A stretch of 64,000 nucleotides of DNA from Gemmobacter sp. (GCF_034676705.1 NZ_JAUCBS010000002.1:196001-260000); one strand, 5' to 3'. Shown: positions 26,064-36,185, counted from the first letter of the stretch. The notes: generated by a model not told the origin, from the letters alone. A program made the numbers and translations.

Positions 26064-26731
26064 TGCTGTTCGCGGCCGGGTTCGGCACCCGGATGGGCGC
26101 CCTGAGCGCCGACCGGCCCAAGCCGCTGATCCCCGTTGCCGGCCGCCCGCTGATCGACCATGCGCTGGCATTGGCGGATGGGGCCGGCATCGGCCGTATC
26201 GTCGCGAACCTGCATTATCGGGGCGACCAGATTCGCGCCCATCTGTCCGGGCGGGGGGTGCTGTTCAGCGATGAACAGCCCGAGATCCTGGAAACCGGCG
26301 GCGGCCTGCGCGCCGCCTTGCCGCTACTGGGCGCGGGGCCGGTCTACACGCTGAACACCGATGCGGTCTGGACGGGCGACAACCCACTGGAAACCCTGGG
26401 GAATGCCTGGGACAACGGCATGGATGCCCTGCTGCTGCTGGCCCCCGTTGCGCAGACACGCGGGCACGGGCCCAAGGGCGACTTCACCCTGCATCCCGAC
26501 GGCCGGATCACCCGTGGCGGCGATATGGTGTATCTGGGCGCACAGATCCTTGATCCCTCCGGTCTGGCAGCCATCCCCGACCGGGTGTTTTCGCTCAACC
26601 GCCTGTGGGACCGGATGATTGCGGGCGGCCGGGCCTTTGGCGCGCTGCACGCCGGGCTCTGGTGCGATGTCGGCCGTCCCGAGGGTATCGCCGAGGCCGA
26701 GGCCATGCTGCGCGAGGGCGGCGATGACTGA
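26039..26731 (+). CDS. murU: MurNAc-1-phosphate uridylyltransferase MurU
   Basis: A 230-residue nucleotidyltransferase. LMLFAAGFGTRMG and DRPKPLIPVAGRP form the GxGTRM-KP nucleotide-binding signature; YTLNTDAVW holds the metal-binding Asp, and HAGLWCDVGRPE is the typical end. It converts MurNAc-1-phosphate and UTP to UDP-MurNAc, following AmgK. I chose GTG 26039, which lies inside the end of amgK and gives the usual N-terminus; ATG 26063, which overlaps the amgK stop as TGATG, would give a protein eight residues shorter. Confidence 0.9.
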   Translation: MWNRPDSLMLFAAGFGTRMGALSADRPKPLIPVAGRPLIDHALALADGAGIGRIVANLHYRGDQIRAHLSGRGVLFSDEQPEILETGGGLRAALPLLGAGPVYTLNTDAVWTGDNPLETLGNAWDNGMDALLLLAPVAQTRGHGPKGDFTLHPDGRITRGGDMVYLGAQILDPSGLAAIPDRVFSLNRLWDRMIAGGRAFGALHAGLWCDVGRPEGIAEAEAMLREGGDD

Positions 26732-29624
26732 CAGCCGCATCTTCGGCATTCCCCCCGGGCTGGATTTTGCCGCCGCATTGGTCGCCGGCCTGCGGGACCG
26801 CCTGTCAGGCCAGCCGCCCGAGGCGATGGCGCGGGCCACGCTCTGGGTGAACTCGTCGCGCATGCGCGAACGGGTGCGTGCGCAATTCACGACGCATGAA
26901 TTGCTGCCCCGGATCCGGCTGGTCACCGAACTGGCCGAGGTGCTGCCCCTGCCCGGTCTGCCGCCCCCCGAACCCGGCCTGCGCCGGCGGTTGCAGCTGA
27001 CCCAGTTGATCGCGCGCCTGCTGGATGCCGAACCCGATCTGGCGCCGCGATCCGCGCTGTATGATCTGGCCGACAGTCTGGCCGCCCTGATGGATGAAAT
27101 GGCCGGCGAAGGCGTGGCACCCGAGGCGGTTTCGGCGCTGGATGTGTCGGACCACTCGTTGCACTGGGCGCGGACGCAGCGGTTTCTGGGCATCGTCGCG
27201 CCGTTCTTTGGCCCCGATGCCAGCCCGCAGGCCGAAACGCGGCGACGCATGGTGGCGGCCCGGCTGGCCGATCTGTGGGCAGCGCATCCGCCACAGGGGC
27301 CGGTGATCGTGGCGGGGTCCACCGGATCACGCGGGGCGACGGCGCTGATGATGCAGGCGGTGGCAGCACTGCCGATGGGCGCGCTGGTGCTGCCGGGGCA
27401 TGATTTCGACATGCCGCTACCGCTGTGGGATGGGCTGGACAATGCCCTGACCGCCGAGGACCACCCGCAATACCGCACCCGCCACCTGCTGGATCTGCTG
27501 GGCGAAAGCGCCGGCCGGATCACCCCATGGGTCGCCACGCCCCCCCCGGCCCCGGACCGCAACCGCCTGGTCTCGCTGGCATTGCGCCCGGCGCCGGTGA
27601 CCGACCAATGGCTGACCGAAGGCGCGCATCTGCCCGACCTGCGGGACGCGACCGCCGGCCTGTCGCTGGTCGAGGCGCCAAGTCCGCGGGCCGAGGCGCT
27701 GGCCATTGCCCTGATGCTGCGCAACGCGGGCGAGGAGGGGCGCACGGCCGCGCTGGTCACCCCCGACCGCGATCTGGCCCGGCAGGTCACGGTTGCGCTG
27801 GATCGCTGGGGGATCGTGCCCGATGACAGCGCGGGGCGGCCGCTGGCGCTGTCGCCCCCGGGGCGGCTGCTGCGGCAGATCACCGGGCTGTTCGGCCAGC
27901 GTATTACGGGCGACCGGCTGCTGGCGCTGCTGAAACATCCGCTGGTGCATACCGGCGCCGGGCGGGGCGAGCATCTGCGCCTGACGCGCGATCTGGAACT
28001 GCACCTGCGCCGCAAGGGGCCGGCCTTTCCCGACCCCGGTTTCCTGCGCGGCTGGGGCGCGGCGCAGACGGCACCCGATTGGGGCAACTGGCTGGCCGAT
28101 TGCATCGCCGGGCTGGATCAGGTGGGCACCCGGCCCCTGGCCGACCATCTGGCGCATCACCGCGCGCTGGCCGAGGGGCTGGCCGCCGGCCCGATGCCGG
28201 GCAGTGGCGAATTGTGGCTGGAAAACCCCGGAGAGGTTGCCGCCACCGCCTTTGCCGCGCTCGAATCCGAGGCGGCGCATGGCGGCGACCTGGCCCCGCA
28301 TGATTACGCCGCGCTGTTCGATGCCGTCATCGCCGGACAAGAGGTGCGCGACGTGATCACGCCGCACCCTTTCCTGCGCATTCAGGGCAGCCGCGAGGCG
28401 CGCGAACTCGCCGCCGATCTGGTGATCATGGGGGGGCTGAACGACGGATCATGGCCGCAACTGCCCCCGCCCGACCCCTGGCTGAACCGCCAGATGCGGA
28501 TGAAGGCGGGGTTGCTGCTGCCCGAACGCCGCATCGGCCTGTCGGCGCATGATTTCCAGCAGGCCATCGCCGCGCCGCAGGTGATCCTGACGCGCGCCGC
28601 CCGCAGCGACGAGGCGGAAAGCGTGCCCTCGCGCTGGTTGAACCGGCTGGTGAACCTGATGCAGGGGCTGCCCGACCGGCAGGGGCCGCAGGCGCTGGCT
28701 GCGATGCGGGCGCGCGGTGCGGAATGGCTGGACATGGCCCGCGCGCTGGAACGCCCGGCGCAGGATACCCCGCGCGCGCAACGCCCGGCCCCTGCCCCGC
28801 CCGCCGGGGCCCGGCCGCGCGAACTGCCGGTGACGGGGATCGAAACCCTGATCCGCGATCCCTATGCCATTTACGCGCGCGAAATCCTGCGGTTTCGCGC
28901 GCTGGATCCCTTGCGCGCCGAACCCGATGCCCGGTTGCGCGGATCGGTGCTGCACAAGGTGATGGAGGTGTTCGCCCGCAACGGCGACCGTTCGGTGCAC
29001 GGCCTGCTGGCCGCCGCCGATACCGTGCTGGAAACCGAGGTGCCCTGGCCCGCCGCCCGCATCCTGTGGCGCCAGCGGATTGCGCGGGTTGCCGACTGGT
29101 TCCTGGCCTTCGAGGCCGACAATGCCGGCGCCCCCGTCCTGCTGGAAAGCGCCGGCGGGATCGAGGTGGCGGGAACCGGCTTTCGCCTGACCGCGCGGCC
29201 CGACCGGATCGACATGCTGGCCGATGGCCGCCTGCACCTTTACGATTACAAGACCGGCACCCCGCCCAGCCCCAAGCAGCAGCAGTATTTCAACCAGCAG
29301 CTGACGCTTCAGGCCGCGATGGCGCGCCTTGGCGGCTTTGGCCGTATCGGCCCGTCCGAGGTGGCGGCGGCCACCTATGTGGGTCTGGGATCGACCCCCA
29401 AGGCCGAACCCGTCGACGTGGCCGAGGAGGTGCTGGACAAGGCCTGGGCCGGGCTGGCGAAACTGATCGCCACCTATCTGGACCCGGCCACCGGCTATGC
29501 CGCCCGCCGCGCCATGCACAAGCACGGCTTTGGCAGCGACTATGACCAGCTGTCGCGCTTTGGCGAATGGACCATGGCCGACAGTGCCGTGCAGATGCCC
29601 GTCAGCAAGGAGGGCGAGGCATGA
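26724..29624 (+). CDS. addB: Double-strand break repair protein AddB
   Basis: A 966-residue AddB of the alphaproteobacterial type. It forms the helicase-nuclease AddAB with the next gene, resecting DNA ends and loading RecA. The inactive helicase core is recognised by AADLVIMGGLNDGSWPQLPPP and RIGLSAHDFQQAI. The C-terminal PD-(D/E)xK nuclease has LRGSVLHKVMEVFA, RPDRIDML and LYDYKTG (the catalytic D-x-K). The start is ATG 26724 inside the end of murU (8-base overlap); the in-frame extension to 26619 was rejected. The end overlaps addA by ATGA. Confidence 0.93.
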   Translation: MTDSRIFGIPPGLDFAAALVAGLRDRLSGQPPEAMARATLWVNSSRMRERVRAQFTTHELLPRIRLVTELAEVLPLPGLPPPEPGLRRRLQLTQLIARLLDAEPDLAPRSALYDLADSLAALMDEMAGEGVAPEAVSALDVSDHSLHWARTQRFLGIVAPFFGPDASPQAETRRRMVAARLADLWAAHPPQGPVIVAGSTGSRGATALMMQAVAALPMGALVLPGHDFDMPLPLWDGLDNALTAEDHPQYRTRHLLDLLGESAGRITPWVATPPPAPDRNRLVSLALRPAPVTDQWLTEGAHLPDLRDATAGLSLVEAPSPRAEALAIALMLRNAGEEGRTAALVTPDRDLARQVTVALDRWGIVPDDSAGRPLALSPPGRLLRQITGLFGQRITGDRLLALLKHPLVHTGAGRGEHLRLTRDLELHLRRKGPAFPDPGFLRGWGAAQTAPDWGNWLADCIAGLDQVGTRPLADHLAHHRALAEGLAAGPMPGSGELWLENPGEVAATAFAALESEAAHGGDLAPHDYAALFDAVIAGQEVRDVITPHPFLRIQGSREARELAADLVIMGGLNDGSWPQLPPPDPWLNRQMRMKAGLLLPERRIGLSAHDFQQAIAAPQVILTRAARSDEAESVPSRWLNRLVNLMQGLPDRQGPQALAAMRARGAEWLDMARALERPAQDTPRAQRPAPAPPAGARPRELPVTGIETLIRDPYAIYAREILRFRALDPLRAEPDARLRGSVLHKVMEVFARNGDRSVHGLLAAADTVLETEVPWPAARILWRQRIARVADWFLAFEADNAGAPVLLESAGGIEVAGTGFRLTARPDRIDMLADGRLHLYDYKTGTPPSPKQQQYFNQQLTLQAAMARLGGFGRIGPSEVAAATYVGLGSTPKAEPVDVAEEVLDKAWAGLAKLIATYLDPATGYAARRAMHKHGFGSDYDQLSRFGEWTMADSAVQMPVSKEGEA

Positions 29625-32600
29625 GCCTGTCTGCATCCGAGGTTCAGCAGCGCGCTGCCGACCCGGCCCATTCGGTCTGGACATCGGCCAATGCCGGGTC
29701 GGGCAAGACCAAGGTGCTGACCGACCGCGTCGCCCGCCTGCTGCTGTCGGGGACCGAGCCGCAGCGCATCCTGTGCCTGACCTATACCAAGGCCGCCGCG
29801 GCCGAGATGCAGAACCGCCTGTTCCGCCGACTTGGCGAATGGGCGATGATGCCGGAACCCGCCTTGCGCGATGCGCTGGCCGGGCTGGGCCTGACCACAG
29901 CCCCCGATGCCGATACGCTGGCCGCCGCCCGCCGGCTGTTCGCCCGCGCCATCGAAACGCCGGGTGGGTTGAAGATTCAGACCATCCACAGTTTCTGTGC
30001 CTCGCTTCTGCGGCGCTTCCCGCTCGAGGCGCAGGTCTCGCCGGGGTTTGCAGAGATGGACGACCGTTCCGCCGACCTGCTGCGCGCCGAAATTGTCGAG
30101 GATATGGCCGAACGGCTGGCGCCCGGGCTGATCGCGCGTCTGGCGCGGCAATATACCGGCGAAGATTTCCTGCGGCTGGCCGCCGAGGTGGCCCGCAACC
30201 GGGCGCGCTTTGTCGGGCAAAGCCGCCCGATGCTGGCCGCCGCGCTGGGACTGGCGCACGACGATAGCCCGCAGCGCCTGCTGGCCGATGTGTTCCTGGG
30301 GGGCGAGGCCGATTGGCTGACGCAGGTCGCGGGCCATCTGGCAACGGGCGGCGTGACCGACAGCAAGGCCGCGCTGCGGCTGAAGGCGCTGGATCTGATC
30401 GGGGCGGGCCTGCGCGATCTGGCCGGGCTGGAAGGCGTGCTGCTGACCGGATCCTCCGCCAAGGAGCCATTCTCGGCCAAGATCGGCAGCTTTCCCACCA
30501 AGGCGACGCGCGGCAAGCTGGGCAGCCTGATCGGGCCGCTGGAACAGCTGATGGGCCGGGTGGAATCCGCCCGCCCCCGCCGCCTGGCGCTGGAGGCACT
30601 GGAACGCTCGGCCACGCTGCACGATTTTGCCGCCGTGTTCCTGCCGGAATACGACCGGCGCAAGCAGGCGCGCGGCTGGCTGGATTTCGACGACCTGATC
30701 CTGCGCGCGCGCGATCTGCTGTCGGTCTCCTCGGTCGCGCAATGGGTGCTGTATCGGCTGGATGGCGGCATCGACCACATTCTGGTGGACGAGGCGCAGG
30801 ACACCGGCCCCGACCAGTGGCGCGTGATCGAACTGCTGGCGCAGGAATTCACCGCCGGACAAGGCGCGCGCGATCAGGGGCGCACGATCTTTGTCGTAGG
30901 GGACAAGAAGCAGTCGATCTATTCGTTCCAGGGCGCCGATCTGGAAAAGTTCGACGCCATGCAGGCGCATTTCGCGCAGCGGCTGTCGGCGGTGGGCACC
31001 GCACTGCATCTGCATCCGCTGGAATTTTCCTTCCGCTCCTCGCCGGCCGTTCTGGGGGCGGTGGATGCCACCTGCGCCCCGTTCGAAAGCCTTGGCCGCG
31101 TGTCCCACATCGCCTTTCGCGGGGCGATGCCGGGGCGGGTGGACCTGTGGCCGGTGGTCGCGGCCGAAGATGACCCCGATCCCGGCGACTGGTTCGATCC
31201 GGTGGACCTGCCCAGCCCCCGCGCGCCCGAAGTGGTGCTGGCCGAACGCATCGCGCAGCAGATCCGGGCGCTGCTGGCGGCGGGCACCCGCATTCCCCGC
31301 GCCGATGGCAGCACACGGCCGATGCGGGCCGGCGATGTGCTGATCCTGGTGCAGCGCCGCAGCGCGCTGTTTCACGAACTGATCCGCGCCTGCAAGGCGG
31401 CCGGCCTGCCCATTGCCGGCGCCGACCGGCTGAAGCTGGGGGCGGAAATCGCGGTCAAGGATCTGGCGGCGCTGCTGTCGTTCCTGGCCACGCCCGAAGA
31501 TGACCTGTCGCTGGCCACCGCCCTGCGATCGCCGTTGTTCGGCTGGGACGAACAGCAGATTTACGACCTGGCGCAGGGTCGGGGGCGGCAGTGGCTCTGG
31601 GAAACCCTGCGAAAACGCGATGGTCACCCCGAAACGCTGGCCATCCTGCACGATCTGCGCAACCGCGCCGATTTTCTGCGCCCGTTCGAACTGATCGACC
31701 GCATCCTGACCCGCCACGACGGCCGCCGCCGCCTGATCGCCCGGCTGGGGTCCGAGGCGGAAGACGGCATCGACCAGTTCCTTTCGCAGGCGCTGGCCTA
31801 TGAACGGATGGAGGTTCCCAGCCTGACCGGCTTTCTGACCTGGCTGTCCACCGACGATGTCGAGGTGAAACGCCAGGCCGACAGCGCGGGCGACCGGATC
31901 CGGGTGATGACCGTGCATGGGTCCAAGGGGCTGGAGGCGCCGGTGGTCATCCTGCCCGATACCGGCGACCGCCGACCGCAGCAGGGGGGCGAAACGCTGG
32001 TGCTGGCCGATGGCACCCCGGTGTGGAAAACCGGCGCCGACCATGCCCCGCCGCCCATGGCCGATGCGCTGGCCGACCAGCAGCGCCGCTGGCTGGAGGA
32101 AAACCAGCGCCTGCTGTATGTCGCCATGACGCGGGCCGAAAGCTGGCTGATCGTGGCGGCGGCGGGCAAGGTGGAAAAGCCGGAAAGCTGGCATGCCGGC
32201 ATCCGCGCGGGGTTGCTGTCGCTGAAGGCTGCGCCGCTGGACACCCCCACCGGCCCCGGCCTGCGCCATGCGTTCGGCGACTGGCCCGCCGATGGCGAGC
32301 CGGTGCAGGCGGTGGCCGAGGTGGCGCTTGCCCTGCCAGGCTGGGCCACCACGCCGGCCCCTGCGGTCACCAAGGCGCCCGCGCCGCTGAAACCTTCGGC
32401 CCTTGGCGGGGCCAAGGCGCTGCCGGGCGAGTCGCTGTTGTCCGAGGCCGAGGCGATGGCGCGCGGCACCCTGTTGCACCGGCTGCTGGAGGTGCTGCCC
32501 GACCATCCGCCCGCCGACTGGCCGGCGCTGTCTGCGGCGCTTGGCGCCGATGCCACCGTGCTGGCCGAGGCGCAGGGCGTGCTGGCCGCCCCCGACCTCG

Positions 32601-32929
32601 CCTTTCTGTTCGCGCCCGGCACGCTGGCCGAGGTGGAATTCGCCACCACCCTGAACGGCCGCCCGATGACCGGCATCATCGACCGGCTGGTGATCGGCCC
32701 CGATCATGTGCTGGCGGTGGATTTCAAATCCAATGCCACGGTGCCCGCGACGGCCGGTCAGGTGCCCGACGGATTGCTGCGCCAGATGGCCGCCTATGCC
32801 CATGCGCTGGCCGCGATCTATCCCGGCCGCCGGATCGACACCGCGCTGTTGTGGACATCCTGTGCCCGGCTGATGCCGCTGCCGCACGATATCGTGTCGC
32901 CGGCGCTGGGGCGGGTTGGCCTGCCTTGA
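29621..32929 (+). CDS. addA: Double-strand break repair helicase-nuclease AddA
   Basis: A 1102-residue UvrD-type helicase fused to a RecB-type nuclease. Motif I is SANAGSGKTKVL near residues 24-35; motif II is HILVDEAQDTGPDQW; motif III is GDKKQSIYSFQGA; motif VI is LLYVAMTRAESWL. The C-terminal nuclease has GTLLHRLLE, GIIDRLVIG and LAVDFKSNA. It is the motor subunit of AddAB. Start ATG 29621 overlaps the addB stop. The trxA promoter lies across its last codons. Confidence 0.96.
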   Translation: MSLSASEVQQRAADPAHSVWTSANAGSGKTKVLTDRVARLLLSGTEPQRILCLTYTKAAAAEMQNRLFRRLGEWAMMPEPALRDALAGLGLTTAPDADTLAAARRLFARAIETPGGLKIQTIHSFCASLLRRFPLEAQVSPGFAEMDDRSADLLRAEIVEDMAERLAPGLIARLARQYTGEDFLRLAAEVARNRARFVGQSRPMLAAALGLAHDDSPQRLLADVFLGGEADWLTQVAGHLATGGVTDSKAALRLKALDLIGAGLRDLAGLEGVLLTGSSAKEPFSAKIGSFPTKATRGKLGSLIGPLEQLMGRVESARPRRLALEALERSATLHDFAAVFLPEYDRRKQARGWLDFDDLILRARDLLSVSSVAQWVLYRLDGGIDHILVDEAQDTGPDQWRVIELLAQEFTAGQGARDQGRTIFVVGDKKQSIYSFQGADLEKFDAMQAHFAQRLSAVGTALHLHPLEFSFRSSPAVLGAVDATCAPFESLGRVSHIAFRGAMPGRVDLWPVVAAEDDPDPGDWFDPVDLPSPRAPEVVLAERIAQQIRALLAAGTRIPRADGSTRPMRAGDVLILVQRRSALFHELIRACKAAGLPIAGADRLKLGAEIAVKDLAALLSFLATPEDDLSLATALRSPLFGWDEQQIYDLAQGRGRQWLWETLRKRDGHPETLAILHDLRNRADFLRPFELIDRILTRHDGRRRLIARLGSEAEDGIDQFLSQALAYERMEVPSLTGFLTWLSTDDVEVKRQADSAGDRIRVMTVHGSKGLEAPVVILPDTGDRRPQQGGETLVLADGTPVWKTGADHAPPPMADALADQQRRWLEENQRLLYVAMTRAESWLIVAAAGKVEKPESWHAGIRAGLLSLKAAPLDTPTGPGLRHAFGDWPADGEPVQAVAEVALALPGWATTPAPAVTKAPAPLKPSALGGAKALPGESLLSEAEAMARGTLLHRLLEVLPDHPPADWPALSAALGADATVLAEAQGVLAAPDLAFLFAPGTLAEVEFATTLNGRPMTGIIDRLVIGPDHVLAVDFKSNATVPATAGQVPDGLLRQMAAYAHALAAIYPGRRIDTALLWTSCARLMPLPHDIVSPALGRVGLP

Positions 32930-32954
32930 CGCGGGCGGCGGGGGTTCTTACCTT
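32926..32954 (+). promoter_or_regulatory. trxA promoter
   Basis: TTGACG (32926-32931), 17 bases, TACCTT (32949-32954), 36 bases before the trxA ATG. The -35 matches 5 of 6 consensus positions and contains the addA stop codon. trxA can therefore be expressed independently of addBA. Confidence 0.6.
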
Positions 32955-32990
32955 CGCTGGCAACTTCATATTCCTGACAGGAGATATGTC

Positions 32991-33311
32991 ATGGCCACCC
33001 TGCCCGTCACCGATGCCACCTACGATGCCGAAGTCAACCAGTCGCCCATTCCCGTGGTGGTGGATTTCTGGGCCGAATGGTGCGGCCCGTGCCGCCAGAT
33101 CGGCCCGGCGCTGGAAGAACTTTCGAAAGAGTTCGAAGGCAAGGTGAAGATCGTCAAGATCAACGTCGACAACGATCAGCAGGCGGCGGCCAAGCTGGGC
33201 GTGCGCGGCATTCCGGCCCTGTTCCTGATCAAGGACGGTCAGGTCGTGTCGAACAAGGTTGGCGCCGCCCCCAAGGCCTCGCTGCAAAGCTGGATCCAGT
33301 CGGCGATCTGA
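32991..33311 (+). CDS. trxA: Thioredoxin
   Basis: A 106-residue thioredoxin 1 of standard length. The redox centre WCGPC has C31 and C34, preceded by VVVDFWAEW; KINVDNDQ and the cis-proline segment RGIPALFLIKDG follow. A cytoplasmic protein disulfide reductase. ACAGGAGATATGTC gives a strong ribosome binding site before ATG 32991. It is followed by a strong intrinsic terminator, so with its own promoter it is an independent unit after addBA. Confidence 0.97.
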   Translation: MATLPVTDATYDAEVNQSPIPVVVDFWAEWCGPCRQIGPALEELSKEFEGKVKIVKINVDNDQQAAAKLGVRGIPALFLIKDGQVVSNKVGAAPKASLQSWIQSAI

Positions 33312-33336
33312 TCGCCACCACCGGATCTTGCCGATG

Positions 33337-33375
33337 CAAAAGGGTGCCGCCCTGTTCGGGGCGGTTTCCCTTTTG
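33337..33375 (+). terminator. trxA terminator
   Basis: CAAAAGGG / CCCTTTTG and CCGCCC / GGGCGG form one long two-part stem, loop TGTTC(G), ending in TTTTGG. The whole lies in the 103-base gap between trxA and the ABC transporter gene. Confidence 0.75.
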
Positions 33376-33414
33376 GCGCGGGGGGCCTATATCAGGCTTC
33401 CAAGGATAGCGTGC

Positions 33415-35256
33415 ATGTTCCGGTTCTTTGAAAATCTCGTAGATCCCTACCAGTCTTATCCCCAGGTCGATGCCCCCCCGCGCGGGTTGTGGCCGTTCCT
33501 GCGGGACTATGTCCTGCCCTTCCGCAAGGTGTTTGCGGTGACCGGGCTGGTCTCGCTGATCGTCGCTTCGGGCGATATCGTGCTGATCTGGTATGTCGGC
33601 CGGCTGGTCGACCTGCTGGCGGCCAGTTCGCCCGCAGAGGTGCTGGCCAGCCATGGCTGGGAATTCCTGACCGTCGCGCTGATCGTGGCGCTGATCCGGC
33701 CGCTGGTGTCGGGCACGGGCACGGCGCTGCTGCACAACACCATCCTGCCGAATTTCGGCACCATGATCCGCTGGCGCGCCCATCGCCATGTGCTGCGCCA
33801 GCCCGTCGGCTGGTTCGAGGGCGATTTCGCCGGCCGCATCGCCAACCGTATCATGCAGACGCCGCCAGCGGCCGGCGATGCGGTGTTCCAGACGTTCGAT
33901 GCCATGGCCTTCGGTTCGGTCACGGTCATTGGCGCCGGGATCCTGCTGGCCGATGCCGACCCGCGCCTGCTGGTGCCGCTGGTGATCTGGTTCGGGGCCT
34001 ATGCGCTGCTGGTGCGCTGGACGATCCGGCATGCCGGCCCCGCCGCCAAGGCCAGCGCCGATGCGCGCAGCGCCATCACCGGCCGGGTGGTCGATGCCTA
34101 TACCAACATCCATTCGGTGAAACTGTTCGCCCACCACGACCGCGAAATCGGCTATGCGCGCGAGGCGATCGAAACCGCGCGGTCCAGGTTCCAGAAGGAA
34201 ATGCGCATCATCGTCACCATGGATGTGACGTTGACGGTGCTGAACGGGCTGCTGATCGTATCGGTCATCGGCTGGGCCGGGGTGCTGTGGTATCAGGGCG
34301 CGGCAACCGTGGGGGCCGTGGCGGCGGCATCGACGCTGGTGTTGCGGCTGAACAACCTGACCTACTGGCTGATGTGGGCGACCACCGGCCTTGTCCAGGC
34401 GCTTGGCACCGTGGCCGAAGGGATGGAGACGATCACCCAGCCCGTCACCGTGCTGGATGCCCCTGCTGCCCGCCCGCTGGACTGGCAGCAGGGCCGCATC
34501 GAGTTTGACAATGTGCGCCACCACTATGGCCGCGACTCGGGCGGGTTGCAGGGGGTGGATCTGGCGATCCGGCCCGGCGAAAAGGTGGGCCTTGTGGGCC
34601 GGTCGGGCGCCGGCAAGACCACCTTGGTCAAGCTGCTGCTGCGGTTCTACGACGTTGAATCGGGGCGCATCCTGATTGACGGGCAGGACATCGCGCAGGT
34701 CACGCAGGACAGCTTGCGCCGCCAGATCGGCATGGTGCAGCAGGACAGCTCGCTGCTGCATCGCTCGGTGCGCGACAATATCCTGTATGGCCGCCCCGAC
34801 GCGACCGAGGCGCAGATGATCGAGGCGGCCCGGCGGGCCGAGGCGCATGACTTCATCCTGACGCTGGAAGACCCCGAAGGGCGCAAGGGCTATGACGCCC
34901 ATGTCGGCGAACGGGGGGTGAAACTTTCCGGCGGGCAGCGGCAGCGGATCACGCTGGCGCGGGTGATCCTGAAGGATGCCCCCATTCTGGTGCTGGACGA
35001 AGCAACCAGCGCGCTGGACAGTGAGGTCGAGGCAGCCATTCAGGATACGCTGTATCGCGTGATGCAGGGCAAGACGGTGATCGCCATCGCGCACCGGCTG
35101 TCCACCATCGCCGCGATGGACCGTATCGTCGTGCTGGACAAGGGACGGGTGGCCGAAGACGGCACCCATGCGGAACTGCTGGCGCGGGGCGGCATCTATG
35201 CCGGCCTGTGGTCGCGCCAGTCTGGCGGGTTTCTGGGGGACGAGGAGGCAGCATGA
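33415..35256 (+). CDS. ABC exporter, fused permease-ATPase (first paralogue)
   Basis: A 613-residue half-transporter: six-helix type-I exporter domain (about 35-330), then an ATPase with Walker A GRSGAGKT (about 395-402), Q-loop GMVQQDSSLLHR, signature KLSGGQRQR (about 503) and Walker B ILVLDEATSALDSE. Efflux of a lipid, peptide or drug is typical of the family. It is very similar to the second exporter at 36182, including almost identical DNA through the NILYGRPDATEA region. The start is ATG 33415, since the reading upstream to 33259 crosses the trxA terminator. The stop overlaps the next ATG. Confidence 0.88.
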   Translation: MFRFFENLVDPYQSYPQVDAPPRGLWPFLRDYVLPFRKVFAVTGLVSLIVASGDIVLIWYVGRLVDLLAASSPAEVLASHGWEFLTVALIVALIRPLVSGTGTALLHNTILPNFGTMIRWRAHRHVLRQPVGWFEGDFAGRIANRIMQTPPAAGDAVFQTFDAMAFGSVTVIGAGILLADADPRLLVPLVIWFGAYALLVRWTIRHAGPAAKASADARSAITGRVVDAYTNIHSVKLFAHHDREIGYAREAIETARSRFQKEMRIIVTMDVTLTVLNGLLIVSVIGWAGVLWYQGAATVGAVAAASTLVLRLNNLTYWLMWATTGLVQALGTVAEGMETITQPVTVLDAPAARPLDWQQGRIEFDNVRHHYGRDSGGLQGVDLAIRPGEKVGLVGRSGAGKTTLVKLLLRFYDVESGRILIDGQDIAQVTQDSLRRQIGMVQQDSSLLHRSVRDNILYGRPDATEAQMIEAARRAEAHDFILTLEDPEGRKGYDAHVGERGVKLSGGQRQRITLARVILKDAPILVLDEATSALDSEVEAAIQDTLYRVMQGKTVIAIAHRLSTIAAMDRIVVLDKGRVAEDGTHAELLARGGIYAGLWSRQSGGFLGDEEAA

Positions 35257-36185
35257 GCGGCTGGTCCACAGGCGGGTTGATGATGCGGGCGCGGGTGCTG
35301 ATGGCGCTTGGCGTGGTAATGATGCTGGCAGCGGCGATGGCGGGCATTGCCGGGCACGGGCTGGCAGGCTTTGGCCTGATGGTGGCGGCGTTCTGGCTGG
35401 CGCGGCTGCTGGGCAAGCCCTGGCTGGTCACCCGCGCCGGCCAGCCCGGCGGCGCGGCGGCGCTGTCGCGCGAACTGGCCGGTCAGGTCGCCGTGGTGCT
35501 GGTGGTGTTCTGGCTGGGCGTCGGCATCGGCTGGGCCACCGGCTGGCACCCGGTACTGCCGCTAGGGCTGCCGGTGGCGGTGGCGCTGGCGGCCGGCATC
35601 CTGTCGCGGCTGGTCTGGCGGCCGATGCCGCCGGAATTCGACAGTTTCCTGGACGAGGCGACCGCCACCATCACCCGCATGACCGAGGACTTGCAGCGCG
35701 ACCTGCCCCCCGAGCCGGACCATGACCCGCAGGCACTGGCCGAGATGATCGCCGCGCTGGACGGGCAGCCGGTCGAAGGTGCATCGCATTACGATCTGGT
35801 CGATGTGCTGCTGGAAGGCATGGGCCGCATGCCGGTGCCGGTATTCGTCGATACGCTGTTCGACCGCGCCCACAGCAAGACCGAACGCGACCTGCGCGCG
35901 CTGGTGATCGGCCTGACCGACCCCTGGATCGCCAACAAGATTCTGGGCCAGCGCGATCTGGAGGCCGCCTTCGAGATCATCGTGGAATCGGGCAACCAGA
36001 ACGCGATCGAGGCCTGGGCCAACGGCATTTCCGCCCTGGTGTCGTCGGTGCCGCTGGCCGCTGTCGACATGCCCAGCCCGGAACGGCTGCGCATCGTCGG
36101 CGCCATGCAGTTCGACTATCTGCGCGAGAAACTGGCCGATCTGGCCGATCATCTGGAAAGCCTGACCCGGGAAACCGAGGGATGA
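35253..36185 (+). CDS. Four-TM protein between two ABC exporters
   Basis: I do not recognise this 310-residue protein. The first 115 residues hold four probable membrane helices (about 12-30, 34-52, 80-100, 105-122). The rest is soluble and helical, with an acidic segment LPPEPDHDPQALAEM near 155 and FDRAHSKTERDLRALVIG further on. It is joined by ATGA overlaps to an ABC exporter on each side, so the three proteins are made together. It could be an accessory or regulatory membrane subunit of those exporters. No signal or catalytic motif is visible. Confidence 0.75.
   Translation: MSGWSTGGLMMRARVLMALGVVMMLAAAMAGIAGHGLAGFGLMVAAFWLARLLGKPWLVTRAGQPGGAAALSRELAGQVAVVLVVFWLGVGIGWATGWHPVLPLGLPVAVALAAGILSRLVWRPMPPEFDSFLDEATATITRMTEDLQRDLPPEPDHDPQALAEMIAALDGQPVEGASHYDLVDVLLEGMGRMPVPVFVDTLFDRAHSKTERDLRALVIGLTDPWIANKILGQRDLEAAFEIIVESGNQNAIEAWANGISALVSSVPLAAVDMPSPERLRIVGAMQFDYLREKLADLADHLESLTRETEG

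Noticed and set aside
26619..26723. Longer start of AddB
   Set aside because: The extension overlaps murU in another frame and is Arg/Pro/Cys-rich; family homology begins at 26724.
29540..32887. 1115-residue open reading frame opposite addA
   Set aside because: A shadow of addA; no family motif, and composition fits antisense translation.
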